From Parus major (Eukaryota; Chordata; Aves; Passeriformes; Paridae), in the NCBI RefSeq assembly GCF_001522545.3, contig NC_031768.1:111481212-111545211 (forward strand): DNA of 64,000 nucleotides, given 5' to 3'. The translations under genes and the position numbers were made by a program. The notes below the pieces were generated by a model. The model saw only the letters and a program-made list of their open reading frames with translations. It was not told the origin of the DNA and made no database searches. Positions 39,075 to 53,300 of the stretch are shown here, piece after piece. The number at the start of each line of letters is the position of its first letter. Within the stretch, counting starts at the first letter, position 1.

Positions 39075-42000
39075 GTTTAAAATAAGAATAAACTCAGTGA
39101 AAGACTGAGGCAACTTCAATTTACCAGATATTTTTCTACTTTGTGGTTATTAGAAAAATAAGTTTAATGACAACGTGACAGATGGTTTTCTTTGTGTAAC
39201 AGAAAATAGGGGATAAAGAGATTTGACTGAGAGAAATCAGGACTCTTGTCTCTCATCATGTATTTTGGGAACTGTAGGCTTTTTTGATTTAAGGTGACCA
39301 TTTAAATATTGAGGACAGAACTCTGAAGCCATTTCATGGGTCAAAAAGATGAACATGACTCCATCAGAAGCAAGGAATTTGTTACAAACCCACTACAAAA
39401 GTTAAGGGCGTGTTGGAAGGAGGAAGGCTTAAAATAGATCTCCCAAGAAATATTAGTGTATTTCATATATATCTCCAGTGGAGGTTGCAGAGTGACACAA
39501 ACATCTCTGTGTTGTTTCTGTGTCTCACTCAGTTTTATGGCAGATCAATCACAGAACACTCTCCATGCATAAATATACTCCTGCCAGTGCTTGAAATATA
39601 GATTTTTCCATTACAATTTTTCAATTCTTTTTTTTTTTTTTTTTGTGCTACCTTTACATCGTCCTGGTCCTTTTCACTAATCTCTCAGAATTAAATTGGT
39701 ACTGTTAGGAGTTCCTGATTTCACAGGAAGGAATTACTGCCTTTCATAACCTTTTTATCATTTCACCACACCTCCCCATCAACACATCCCTACAGGTACA
39801 AACATTAATATAAACAGCACACATAATCTTATCCTTTTTTTTATTATTTTATTTTTTTATTTTTATTTTTGCATTATAGCAGTGTCTGGAAATACTAGCC
39901 AATAACAACATCCTTTAAAGCTCTATGAGAATACAGTCCTGAGCCATAAAGTCCTTGCTATTAAACCAATAAGATATGCAAGGAATTAAAGAGAAACAAA
40001 ACCTTATGTACACATGGAAACTGGATCAAGAAAAATCCCTTCTTTACCTCTTTCAGTCCAAAAACTTACTGGGTCTTTCACCCTTACTGAGAGTAACCCT
40101 AAGCAGATGAAACACTTCCTCATCTCAGAAGCTCAAGTTAGGAACATTTCAATGGAAACAAAAATGCCAACATAGACAATATGAAAAGGGAAAATAGTGC
40201 TTTGATAATAGCTCAGAAGAAAGGAACGAGGCCCAAAGCTTTGATAGTTATCTATAGCAGGGTCCCAGAAGGTTCTGCAGCTGAGCAGGGAGGACATGGG
40301 GGAGATGGCCTTGCTCACTGTGTGGTGTGTTAGCACCTTCCAGGAGGTGACTGCCAGTCAAAGAAGCAAAGCTTTGAAATTCTGGTTGGAAATTTTACTA
40401 TTTCTTGGTATCAGCATTCTAAGTGGGACAATGAGGGGAAAAAAACAACTTGATAAACAAGACTTCTACTGCTAACCATGAACTGATGCTGGTACTGGCA
40501 AACATTTGCAGCAGTTGGCAGAATTGAAAATCTACTTGCAGGAGTAGATTTGCAAGAAAGGCTTTATACAGAACTGGTTCTTCATGTGCTATTATTCAAT
40601 TCAATCTATTGCTTCTTTTACACATCACTGAATGTTTTCTGGAAATCATGAGCTCTCATCCCATATCTTGTTTAAAGCTCACATTGGGTGACCTGGTTAT
40701 CTGTAAAATCACACCAGTTGCAAGCTGAACACTTCAGGAGAAGGACACTTAAAATAAGCCAAACACTACAAAGTTAAAACCTTCACCACATTATACAGGG
40801 GATTTTTATTTTACTCTAAAATTTGAGCTGCTAGGGACTTGGAAAACATCGCTTAGACAAATTTTTTAACATGAAATAATTGTTCTAAAAAAGAACACTG
40901 AAAAAAATTAAACTCCAGGAAAAATTTGATCTGAGAAAAGGGGAAGCAAAAATGAGGGAAGAGAAATGAAATAGCAAAGTGAAACGTCAGGGGTGGGATT
41001 GTTTCTGTCAGTGCTCCTCCATCTTCCTTGTTCACTTCTCAGTGGGTCCCTCCAGCTGTCATTCCTGCAGGAGAAGCTATAACAGAAATAGCCAAATTTA
41101 GTAAATCTGGAGCAAACTAGTGTCATACAGAAATAGTTTATCCTGGAAGAATTAGCAGATTTACTTTTAATGGTGAAATGTGGGCACTCAAGAAGAATTC
41201 CCAGCCATAGCAAAAAGGACTGGAATTTCAGCCAGTCACCACAATTCAAAGCCATCAGGAAGCATGCTCTGAGCTAACTCTGAGGAGCCAGCTCCAGTCT
41301 GCTGACACCCTTTTTTTGGAGAAGCAGACACCTGTATCTCCATTTGATTTGCACCAGTGTATATTTGTCAATACAGCAAAGGTAATATCCAAAAAAATCT
41401 GTACTTGGAGGCTCCATGTCTGTTTGTCCCATCCTCTGCCCCTCCAGTCGTATCAGCTGGTGTGCAGATGTGCCTGGTGCTGTGTTTCTCTGCAGGTCTC
41501 TGGGGACACAGCTGAGGGATGTCCCCAGCAGGTGAGATGCTCCTCACAGGAGTAACACCTCTGGCCTTCGAGCTGGCAGGAGGTTTGAGTCCATCCCCAG
41601 CATGTCAGTCCTTAAAACCAAATCCTGCATCTGCACTTCTGCAGATTTGGCCATGGGGAGGTCAAATCTGCTTCAAGCTGTTGCTTCAAACCCTCTTTTA
41701 ATGGACAGCTTGTGACAGCAAGGACAACTGTCTGCAGACAATCCCAGACTGAGCAGCTTTGCTGAATGAATGCCATCCTGAGTCAATACTTCCACTGTTT
41801 ACCTTGAGAAGATGAAAATCAGATGAAACTCCTGAGGTTTTTGGCAGGTGGAACCATTTTCCCCACAAGGAATGGGCACGGTGAGTTTGAATTTGTATTC
41901 TTGAAATACAACAAAGGTACTCAATTAATTTGGAGAAGTCACTATCAATTTCTAAACTTCCATTGAGATACCATAAATAATGCTTTGCAAGCTTATTAAT

Positions 42001-45000
42001 TTAATAGCTGTGAGATTCATTCCATTTCATCATGTGTTTGCCAGGCTTTTATTCATTTTGATTTGTTTTTTTCCTCCTCAAATGTTATTTTAAATAGCTC
42101 TCATGAAATAGCTGCATAATAAGTGTACCCTTTTGTTCTTCTTCAAGGAAGCTCAGCAAAAGCATAACAAATAATAAAGCTGATAAAAGGATTCATGAAA
42201 TGCATACCAAAATCCAGGTTTTTTTTGTGATGCAAGCACCATTTAACTTCAAGCTAAGACATCTTTCATCTTGAGAAGCTGTTAGGCAGTGGATTGAAGC
42301 CAGAGCCCAGTAGTGGAATTCTGGTTTTACCCTCCTCATTTTACCCTCCTGTCTGTAAGTGTGCAATATAAAAATGTATTATTTGGCCATCCAGCCCAGA
42401 GAGCCTCTCATGACTTTCAACTTGGTTGGGTGAGTGAGAATTAAAATCAGTTGTTAACAAGAAAACAGAATACATAATGATCATGGCAGGGTCCAAAAAT
42501 AAATTATGACATTTATGCTCACACACTTATATTTTGGAGAGTGAATGTGACTGAACAAGGCAATTATCTCTAATTAGGAGGGGCTAGGGTCATTCCACTA
42601 ATTATGTCCATCACAGCTAGTTAACAATATTGATTAACAAGATAAGAAGCAGAATAAGCCATTCATCCCTGAATGGGGTTGTTATAGATTTTCTAGTGAA
42701 TTCCTACATTGTATTTCAAAAGGAAAATTGCAGAACTGGAGGTGCCATAATTCCAACAAAGCCTGATTTCAAACAGGCTCTTCTGAAAAACATTCCTGAA
42801 ACAATCTGCTTTTGTTAATATGGAATAATTATGGAGCTAAATAAACATACGAGAGCATTCCATAAGTGTGCCTGACACACACAGGGAAAACACTCTTTGA
42901 TCCTTGAAGCAGAAAAAATTTCAGGCCCAAACTTTGCAGGACTGAAGACAAAGACAAATTAAAATCTGATTGAATGCAAGTGATTAAGAAGAATGCAGAT
43001 CTGCCTCAAGAAGTCCTGGACTAACTTGGATGTGGTTGCCTGAGAATGGCTCAGTGCAATCCGCAGTCTAACTCAAAAACTGTCAGTGGAATCAAATTAT
43101 GAAATATTTTGTCTGTGAGGTATTATGAAAGAGAAATACAGTCATGTATGTTCACACTCACAGACACGCTTGCTCTCCTTCGCATTTTGCAAGAGAATTC
43201 TCAATCTGTGAGATGTCCTACTATTTTCAAAATAAAAATCGTTTTTCCCTGTTTTTTTCTTTTTTTTTTTTTGTTTATTTTGTGTGCATGTGGGCTTTGG
43301 GTTGTTTTTTGTTTTTTTTCCTTCTGCATCCTGTCACAGCACAGTGATTGATCCCCAAGTTTGGTGGCAGGCAACCAAGTGGGTATCAAACATCCGTGAT
43401 GCTTCTGAAGCACCGGTGCCAAACTGCAAATTGGAAACGCTCTCCTGGTTGCTGCACCAACAAAAGAGATCCTTGATGTGCAATTCCACTCCTCATCCCT
43501 CTCAAGCCATGCTCAGGCAGCTGAGATGAGACAACAGCATGTGCCTGATTGTTGGCATGTCAGACAGACATTATTAAAAACAGTGGGGGTAAGAAGAAAG
43601 ATGAGAGGGAAGGCATTTGCTGCTTTGTTCCGATGCTGGAAAGCTTGTTTGGGAAGAAAGGAGTTCCTGGATGCACTGACATAGATATAAGGGCTTGATG
43701 CAATGGAGGCATCCAAACTTTCTCTGTGTATTTTGGATAATGAAATTTTCAGATATTTTCCATTTTATATTAAAAGAACACATATGCTAAAGTAATCTGA
43801 TTTAGAAACCTTTGTTCCTTTATCTTACTATCATATTTATTTTTATATTTCCAGCCAAGCAACTATCCCAGAATTAACAGAAAAGTAAACTTATTCTGAC
43901 CCTGTATATAAAATACAAGTTCTTGGTCAGATTCAAAATCATATTCTCATATTCAATGCTTCAAAAAAAGGAATGCAAAGAATAATACTTTTTAGAATAT
44001 AAAGCAATCACTAATTGTTAACAATAATATTTATATTGCTGTCTAAGTGAAAAGATTTAAGAAGCGTTTAACTACAGTGCTCACAGCAAAATTAAAGCTA
44101 TGGTTGGGCAGATAATAACTACTATCCTCATTTAGCAAAGAATTAACCCTCTCACAACACCTGCTCCAGACCAGAGATATTATAGAGAAAACATTGAGGG
44201 AGGAAAAAACCCCTTTCTACTGGAAATACACAATTTTTTTTTCCCCCCCATAATGTTTGTTTTGGTAGACAGATTCTTTAGGAAAATTTAACACTAGAAA
44301 AATATGTTTTACGTATATATGTAAAATACCAAATCATGTGACCAAGAAAGAGGTGCAAAGCATTTTACATGTCAGAACTTTAATAAAGAATTGAGAACTG
44401 GATTTTTTCAAACCTTCATACTGTGGTGTTCCAGGAAATGCTGCAAGTCAAAGCCTGGCAGTGAGCTCCCCAGCATTCTTATTCCTTACTTATAAATGGA
44501 AATTTCTCTCCCCTAAGAAATCAGTAAAATACAGACTACCATCAGAGTCCTGGGCAGTTGTCAGCACTTCACCAGTGAAATGGCATTTCTTTAACATCAA
44601 TACATTTGACAATGATGCAGAAAGTGTTTCCAAATGACCTGAGGAGGTTCCAAAAGAGGTACTCCCTAGAGATGCTGCCTGATAAAGACAGCTGAACAAA
44701 TGAAAGCATGATTAAACTGAACTATAAACCTCAGAATGTGGATATTTTGAGAATCAGCGGTACTGGAATAAAATGTGTTCTGCATGAAACACAAATTGGC
44801 TTTACAATTAAACATAAAAGGCAGAAACACATATGATTTCAAGATTACAGAGAAGTTTAAAAGACACCATCCCAGATCTACTTTAGGGCAATATTGATGT
44901 TGGTATCAAAAGGCTGTAGCTGACACTGGTTCATACTAAAAAGCAGTTTCACCAGTGGAGAGCTGTGATCAGGGAAATGACAACCTCTGTGGTGACTCCT

Positions 45001-48000
45001 TGTGAGAATCTGATGAGAATTGAAGATTCTGGGTGCAGATGACAGAAAAAGGTGAAACTTTGCCAGAATGCTGGAAACTTCTGGAATAATTCTAGGAGTT
45101 AATGGTAAAACTTGATTAAACTATGCTGTTGTTTATGGATCCTAATGCTTTCAACATTACAAAGCACAAAGCAAAACCTTTTCTTTCTCATTAAGCACAG
45201 AAAACACAATTTCTAACCACTTTTTTTGAATGCCACAAGATATAAACTAGAGTGTAACCACATTGTTCTTAAATTTGCAGTAAATCCCCCCTTCCTTGAA
45301 TTTCCCGGGGCTGAATACTCCAGTGTGTCTTCTGTGGGTAAAATCTTTGTCTTCCTTTTTATTCACTTATTTCTCCCTCTTTGAAAGAATCTTTCTCCTT
45401 TAAACCTTTGTATTCTTACAGCTACCAAGTGCTTCATGTTTTTGCCAACAGAAAGAAGCTTTGAAAAGGATCAGGTATAATTACATCAAGCATTTTTTCT
45501 GTTATCACTATATTTATTAAAGAACAGCAGACTTTGTAATAGACTTTTCTTTAAAACATCATATTCCAGCTCTGTGGCACAAATGTTTCTATTTCAGCTC
45601 GCGTTGCAGCTGTCCTGAAAAAAGTCAGGTTTGTAGAAATGAGTGGAATTTCTTTCTTGAGATCTGTTCAACAAGGACTATGAGTTGTGGCTTAGCCATG
45701 TACCTGAGTATCAAAAAAGATGACATTTGTGCCTTCAGTTTGATTTGCATATATTACAGAACCCACTAGCTACAAAGTCTGGAAGCTTTGTAGGACCAGT
45801 GCACTTATATCAGTGCATTCCTGTACCAACACGACAAGCACAACCCTAAGCTCCAAAGAGGAATGAGAAGCAAAACAAAAAAAGGACACATTAAATAAAT
45901 TCTGTAGCATGTCAGCCCCACTACCAGTCTCATGATACTTCTTCACAGATTAAGTAATAAGCATCTGCTTATCTGCAGTTGCCAGGCAGATGCAGTTTCC
46001 AGTTATCAGGTCCTCTGCTTCTTCTGCCTCTCCTTCATGTTCCTGCAGTGTCCCTCCCGTGCTTCTTTGCAGCTGTGACATTTCCCAGACAACACAGGCA
46101 GGTGACAAACCACCAGCTGCACTTATTCTTCTGCTCTGCTTCTCAGCAGAACAGCAGCTCTGAGCACTACTAACCTCCATGGAATCAGACAGAGTTGTCA
46201 TATTTATCCTGACTTGCTGACAAACTGCTTGGCCATTTAATTCCCTGTTTTGTCTGATTGCAATAAAAGATTTGTAGGTGAAGGCATTGCCTGCCTTAAG
46301 CAAGTGGCAGAGCTTGGCAGTCCCAATTCACTCTTACTGCAATGTCCAAGTCCTTAGCAGGGTGTGAGGTGGAAATGTGGATACTTGAAGACAGGACTAG
46401 CACAGAGACCCAGCACAGTGAGGTGACAAAGCTGCACACCTTACCTTCCATAGATCCCAGATTTTCTCAGGAAGCCCAGCTGCACAAGGCCATTAGGGCT
46501 CCCAGCTTCTCCTGAGCTCCAGAAAAAGCAGGAGCTGCTTGCCAAGCTTTGCAGAGGCTGTCCCAGCTTTAAAGGATGTGACTGTGAGCAGCCAGGTGAT
46601 GGAGGTTGATTCACACTCTTAAATATGAACCTGGGGTGCTGTGCCAGGCCTGCTCCGAGGCAGAACCTGGTTTGCTGTCTCTTCTACATCTCCCTCAAGG
46701 GAAAAAAAGGAATTCTCATGTTCTGAAACGTGGCCATAAAGTTGGGCATCTTCAATCTGGATGCAGATGCAATGACAGCCAGGGATATGTTACTTTATAT
46801 TCAACGAAATCAGGATTCACTCTTAAAACTGGAGCCTTGGGCCCACAACTGTCTTTGCCAGTGCATCTGAGGCAATTTCCATCAGCTGCAATTCAAGTTG
46901 TCACATTTGTATGCTAGGGTACAGACATTGCCTACAAGACACAGCAACCAGGTTTAGAAGATCCATATGATTTGTCCTCCTAGCACTTTCAAGCAGGCAA
47001 AACCTCAAATGCACCACGAGTCCCTAAGGGAGCTGAGGTTTGTTTTGTCACTGTTCATCTGCAACACGACAGAATGCCGCGTTCCACTGTGGGGGAAGGA
47101 AATTAAGCCAGACAAAAAGCATAGGCTCCAAGAGCCCCCAAAAGGCAAAAAAGACCAAAACGTCCCCAGGCTTGTTACACCGTCACTTTTTGTGCCCCTG
47201 GGCTCTCCCAAAGCCAGCCTGTGGCCCAGGAGAGCACGGCCCAGCCCAGTCTGATGGGAGCAGTCCCCGTGGGCAGCTCAGGGTCTCCTGCTGCTGTCCC
47301 ACGGCAGCTGCTGCCAGGCAAAGTCCTCCTGCAGACAAGGCTGCTTCGAGCTGCTCCTCACCTGGCAGATGGGAAACCCTCCCCTGTGTGCCTCTGACAG
47401 CCATTGCTGAGGAAAAGCAAAACTAAACCAGCTCCTCACAAGAGTGCTTTGCTTCCTGCTTCACGCAGATGGACACAGTACCTGTGAAACCAGGCTGGTT
47501 CACAGGGAGGCCACCAGCCTCGAGCCCATCCCAGCGAAGCCAAACTTGGCCTTAGAGTCCTTCCCAAGCACCTCCCAGCAGGACTGAAGAGCCCTGAGTG
47601 ACTGAATGACCTTCATTTACCTTTCTGCGCCTCAGGATAGATCAGGCAGGGCAGCCAAATAAAGTCCTGATCCAACTGGAACATTTGGTCCCATTTTCCT
47701 TGACCCCAAGGTGATTATACTCCTTCCACAGTGGCTCAAAATTACATTAGCACCTGCCAAGAGAGAAATCAGAAAGCACATATGTGTAGGAGATATATAG
47801 ATAATTATGTCACATATTTTACACGTTATACCTAGAGTCTGCCAGAGACATTTGTTATTAGCTCTGACTTCTTCACACCATGCAGAACAGGAGGAGAGTA
47901 CTTAAAGAACTTTCTTGTCCTAAAATGTTCTTAACCCAAATAATACCAACAAGGAAGGCTTTGAAAGATCAAAATACCTGTTTGTTCTGAGACAGAGAAA

Positions 48001-49921
48001 TCAAACACTTTTTATGTGTTACTACTCCACATTTTTTTGAAGCAAATTTGCAAAATTTTTTGTCTGCTTTGGGCAAATGCAAGGTTTGTTCCTTACTAAA
48101 CCACAGTGACACCTTCCAAAAGTTCTACATTCTCCTTTTCTAGTTTCCAAATTTTTCATAAATAAAAGTGGAAGCTTGCTACACCTCTCTCTAGGTTCTT
48201 TAACAGCTGGAAATACAAACTTGAGTTTCCAGATTGTCTTCCAGCAATAATTTTAATTTTTTTTAGGTATAAATTTACTTAATGAACTTCAATTTGAAAA
48301 AATAAAAAAAGCAACTTGGAATGTTTGAGAAAAGTATGATAAACAGTGTATTTTGATAATCTGTGTGGTTCAGTCAGAAAAGCACCAGCCATGTGAGATG
48401 CAATGAGGTCTGCAGTGGTGCTATTTGCTCTGTGAATCCAAATGAGCCCGTTTGCAAAGGTTATCACAATGTTGTTTAATTACTGTTTCTGATACCATAG
48501 GCCTACCCTATCACACACAAGTCATATAGCTTAGAATAATGATGATCTAACAGCAATGGTGAAGGGTTCACAGGGCAGCAAATTTAAGTCACCCAGAGCA
48601 GGTCAATAACCGATTTCAGATTTACAGTTTGTGCCCACGTCAAGACACTTTGGTCAGAGGAACAGATGAGCTGCTCATTCCCACAGTGGCAGTGCTTTCT
48701 ATTCTGTGGTAATCAATTTAAAAGTAACTTTTAGTTACACAGTAAGGTCTTGGATGAAGTTCTGCAAAGGTGGATCCAGGTAGGTGTACCCCCTGACACA
48801 GGTGGTAGAGACCTGGCAGGTGTGATTTAAAATAAATTTCTATAATGATATAATTATTCTGAACATAAATGAACTCTTACTAGAACAGTGAAGTCCAAGA
48901 GACACTTGCTCAGAGAACCAGAGAAGCAAAAAAAGGGGAAAGAGAAATTAAATAACGAGCACAGGAATAGGAGTGAGACTGCAACTAATACAGTGAATAA
49001 TTTATCAAGGAATACTACACCTGAAATGATTCTCAGAGAAAGGTTTCAAAACTTCTTCCTGAGCAGGCTGTACCATCAATACCCCTAAATTATAAGTTTG
49101 AATCTCTGCCTGTCTTTTCTCTTCTGTAACTCCTGCTACCTGCAGTGAGTCAGGTGTGGACAGTTCCTGCTGCCCCGAGTGGAATTATTCCCCATTTGTT
49201 GAGATTTTTTATCCACAGACCAAATTGAAGAACTTGAGCTTGCATTTTCAAATAAATCCAAGAATAAGCATGTAATTCCTCATAGGACATTATAGCACAT
49301 GATTTTCTCAAACCACTGGGTATATCCAAATCCATTTTAAGAGAGGGGAAAAAAGGGCAGCAATGTTCCTATTGCTTCATTATCCCTGCAAGAAATAATC
49401 TTTCCCAGCACTGATTCCATCCCCTGTGCCAGATTTAACAGGGAAGGCAGAACACAGTAAGTTTCTTTTAGAGCTGGTTTTGAGCAGCCAAAATCAACTA
49501 CATAAACAAACCAAACATGCAAAGTAGGTAAGAGAATGAAAATCACCCTATTTCTTCTTGCAGAGATAAAATCTTTTTTGTTTGTGTGTGTGAGAACAAA
49601 ACTTGTTTTGTCATTTGTTTTTCATTAGTACTAAAAGAACATGAAATTTTAAATCACAATTATACACAGTTACAGCCAATCTGGGACTCTTAGTCTGGAT
49701 GATCCTTAACTTCAGAATTAAGAAATAATTAGGTTTTGCAAAGAGGAAGGTTCCATATGTACTGAAAACAATGTCTTTGTTGTTATACTCACATTTCTCC
49801 CCATCTGCTTTTGTGAAAAATTACTAATTTTATGATCTGGGCATAACAGACATTGTGATAGCATTTTCTCCTGTATGAAAAACTTGAAGTCATGGCAAAT
49901 ATTGACACTCACCACCATCTT

Positions 49922-49962
49922 GCAAGTTTTTATTGGAAAAGTTGGCAAGTTTTTATTGGAAA
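49922..49962. repeat. Small tandem duplication, period 23
   Basis: gcaagtttttattggaaa occurs at 49922-49939 and again at 49945-49962, without a mismatch. Confidence 0.9.
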
Positions 49963-50381
49963 GAAGGACAGCAAACAGTTGATGTGACTATGATGGGGAA
50001 AAAAAAAATTCTAAAACTGGTTGCAATCTGAATTTGAAACCAAAAAGAAGTGACAGGGAAATAGCTCTAAACAATTAGGAAAAATCCTTTCAGAATTTCT
50101 GATCATGAATAATATGTTTTGTTGTTTGTTTTGTTTTTTTCTTCTTCTTCTTTCTAAATGAATCAAAGAGAAACTTATTTGAGGGAGCTTAACTTGAACT
50201 TTAACAAAGTTTCAGAAGTTCAGCCTTCTTATGTGTTTACTCCACCAAGGAAATGTTTTCCACTTAAGCAGCACATTCATCTAATTAAATTAAATTAATC
50301 CATTCTGTATCCCTAAGGTAGAAAGCAGCCACATTTTCATTTATTTATGTGTTATTTTCCCTAGATTCTGAAACTAGTGGC

Positions 50382-50399
50382 AAAAAAAAAAAAAAAAAA
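50382..50399. repeat. A18 homopolymer
   Basis: Run of 18 A in the upstream intergenic DNA, not attached to a recognisable retroelement. Confidence 0.95.
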
Positions 50400-53300
50400 T
50401 AAATTGTAGTGGAATTAATTTTGAAGATGCATCTGATTTATATTACTCCTTGCAGCAAAACTATTCCCTTTCCATGGTTAAAGCTGCTTCCCTGATACCT
50501 CCCAACTGCAAGGGAAAGTGACTACAATTTTTTCCTCTTTAAGGGAAAATGTTTCTAGCAATCTCTCACTTCCACATAATGGGATTATATAAAAAAAAGA
50601 ATTGGAACTGTCATGAATACTTCCCTTTTGAGGACTCTCACCAAGTTCTGGACATGTTTCCCTGCCTAAAATTTCATAATGTGCTATAACTAAATTAATA
50701 CTGGTGAGGATTTTCCGTTCCTTCTAGAAAACAGACAAAATATGTGCTGAGTTACACTCTGACACTGAGTTAGCATTATGCCAATTATAAATGCTACTGC
50801 TCTGACATGGATAAATGTGGTTTATTAGGATGTCTTGCTGCTTTTCCTCATATCATTTAGATAATGCTCCCAATATCAGTTTCCTCCCTTGTCACATATC
50901 GCCTGTAGAAAAGTGCAAAGCCAATCTAGATGTCAGATTACCCTCAGATCATAACCAAAAAGAAATCAAAATACCATGTTAAAAGTGTAGAGCTGTTCTT
51001 TTTTAAGATTTCTAGCCAAGAGCAAAGTTTGAACAAAAAGGAGAAAACCTCTCTTTGTGCATTACTATTTGTGGGTCTCTGAGAAAGCGCTACCAACCCT
51101 TAGGTTTCAACTAATTCAAAATTAACTGTGTAAAAAAAAAATAACAGGGCTCGAATTATCTGCTACATCAATCCCACCCTTAAATTAATATACAATTGAT
51201 TTGGTCCTCCTAAAATCATCACCAATAATGCACATGATTTTGGTGCTGCAGTTTATTACCCTTGGGCTGAAGCCCAATGGTAACCTTTGGTTCTGGTAGC
51301 CAACAATGCAAACCTTTGTTGGAAAGGACTTTTTTGCGTGGTCTTGCTCTTGGTAAAACAGATCAGTGAAACCTGAATTGGACCAATGGCACTGGGCTTG
51401 GATTGGAAACTCAAGGACTGGCAGGATCTATGTCATTTCTTTGCAGTATGAAGAAAACTTTGCCATTGACTCACAAGTGTTTTCACTCTGGGTATATCGT
51501 GTATCTTCCTTCCCAGCTATAAACAACAGGGTTGCAGCCACATTATAATTCATGCGCAAAATATTTGCATTTTTCCATAAATGTGTTTTAAATTTCATCT
51601 CGTGCACTTCAGTCTGGAGGGTATCTGTATTCTCTAGATCTCATTATAAATTGAAAATATGCACATTTTCATTTTTATCCAGCCAAGCTGTTTGTCCACA
51701 CCAATATTCATGCTCAGATCAGCTGAAGTGATTTGTCAATTTGCATCAAAACCAATATTTATAGTTCTTTTTTTTTTAAGGAATAGGATTGGGGTTTTGC
51801 CAAATGCTTCTTGAAAGATATTTTTTTTGTAAATTGCCAATCTTATTTTTCAGGCCCCTAAATGGTTTCACAGTAGTCCTTATCTGATCAAAAAGTGAAA
51901 ATATTCCTTACATGTAATTAAATATTACATACTTCCAGTACTTTCCATGGAAAAAACCCAACTTTGTCTGAAAATACAGTGGTTCAGTCACATCCTTACT
52001 TCCAGCCCACTTTCCTCTCAATATGAACACTGATCACAGTTCACTTCAAACACTCTGAAACAGGAACCAGCAGCAAAAATATACGTTCAGATCCCACTGG
52101 AGTTAACAACAGTTTACAGCAGCATGAAAGTTAAGAGAACCCCTGGTTTGAAGCAAAGAATGCATGCTTTTTCTGGCTTTTCAAAATGTGGCTTTTGATG
52201 TTAATGATTTGGTTACCGAGAGCAATGCTTTTGCATCTGTAAATTAAAAAATTAGGCCTTGCTTTTAGAGAAATAACAACAGAGAAAGCCATATCATTAT
52301 GTTTGCTGAATTTGTCTTGTACAGTTATTAGTCACTGCTAAAAAGCAGCCCTTCCATTGTAAACTGACAGTTACAACACAGAAATGGAATTGACTCTTTA
52401 TCCAGTAGGTCTTGTGTAATTTTATTAAATTTTTGAAAAATTGTAGGTTTGTTTTTTCTCTAATGCAGACAAATATAATCTATTCAATCATTTCCTGATT
52501 CACAGACACACCTCACAGACACTACTTTGTGTCACTACTGAGCTGGGAGACAATTGGCAAAGACTTTCTGTTATCAACTCCCTTGTTCAGTTGCCAAAGA
52601 TAGAAGTAAATTAAATTCCTTTAATTTCACTGGAGCATAACTCCAGTGCCTGCTGGAAAGAGCCACAGCAGCAGTTTCAGAGGTGTGAACATTAAACAAA
52701 GATGCCAAATCCATTTTGTTCTGTTGACAAGAAATAAATTAGAAATGAGAGTCCAGAGGTGTGAACCGGTGCAGTTTGTACTTCAGTAACATTTTTTCTG
52801 TTAGACGCTGTATGTTAATAGTAAATATTTTACAGTTTTCATCAAAATCTCAGTACAAATTCCCTCAGCTATAAAAGCCAAAGGAATAGGAATGTATACA
52901 GTTTAAAAGGAATGGTTGTTAAGGCTGGTCCAGTCTTTTTTACTCAGTTTACTCAGCTATAAAAAACCCAGTAGATCAGGTGATTGTTCATTCACAAGAA
53001 TTTGCAGGATCAGGATTTTTTTGATAAGCAAAGTTTATTCAAAGCTCTTAGATACATTTGTAACATCAAGATTCCACTACAGAGTAGAAGAGGATCTAAT
53101 TTTCTATATTTATTTTAAAAAGTGGCTGTAAGTGAATATGGATATCTTAAGTCATGGCATAAGGAATTTCATTTGCTTTGTGTGCTCTTTTACTCTCAGA
53201 AAACAAATTAATTTTACCTGAGTAAAGTAAAAGAGGGCATCCAAACTGTTCAGTGGTGAGCAGATTCCCTCCTTTTGAACTACACAAAAGCCCAAGACAG

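Noticed and set aside
46600..47430. Slightly GC-richer patch with ORFs near 100 to 128 codons
   Set aside because: Few CpGs, overlapping ORFs on both strands and no family resemblance. It could be an old repeat, but I cannot name one.
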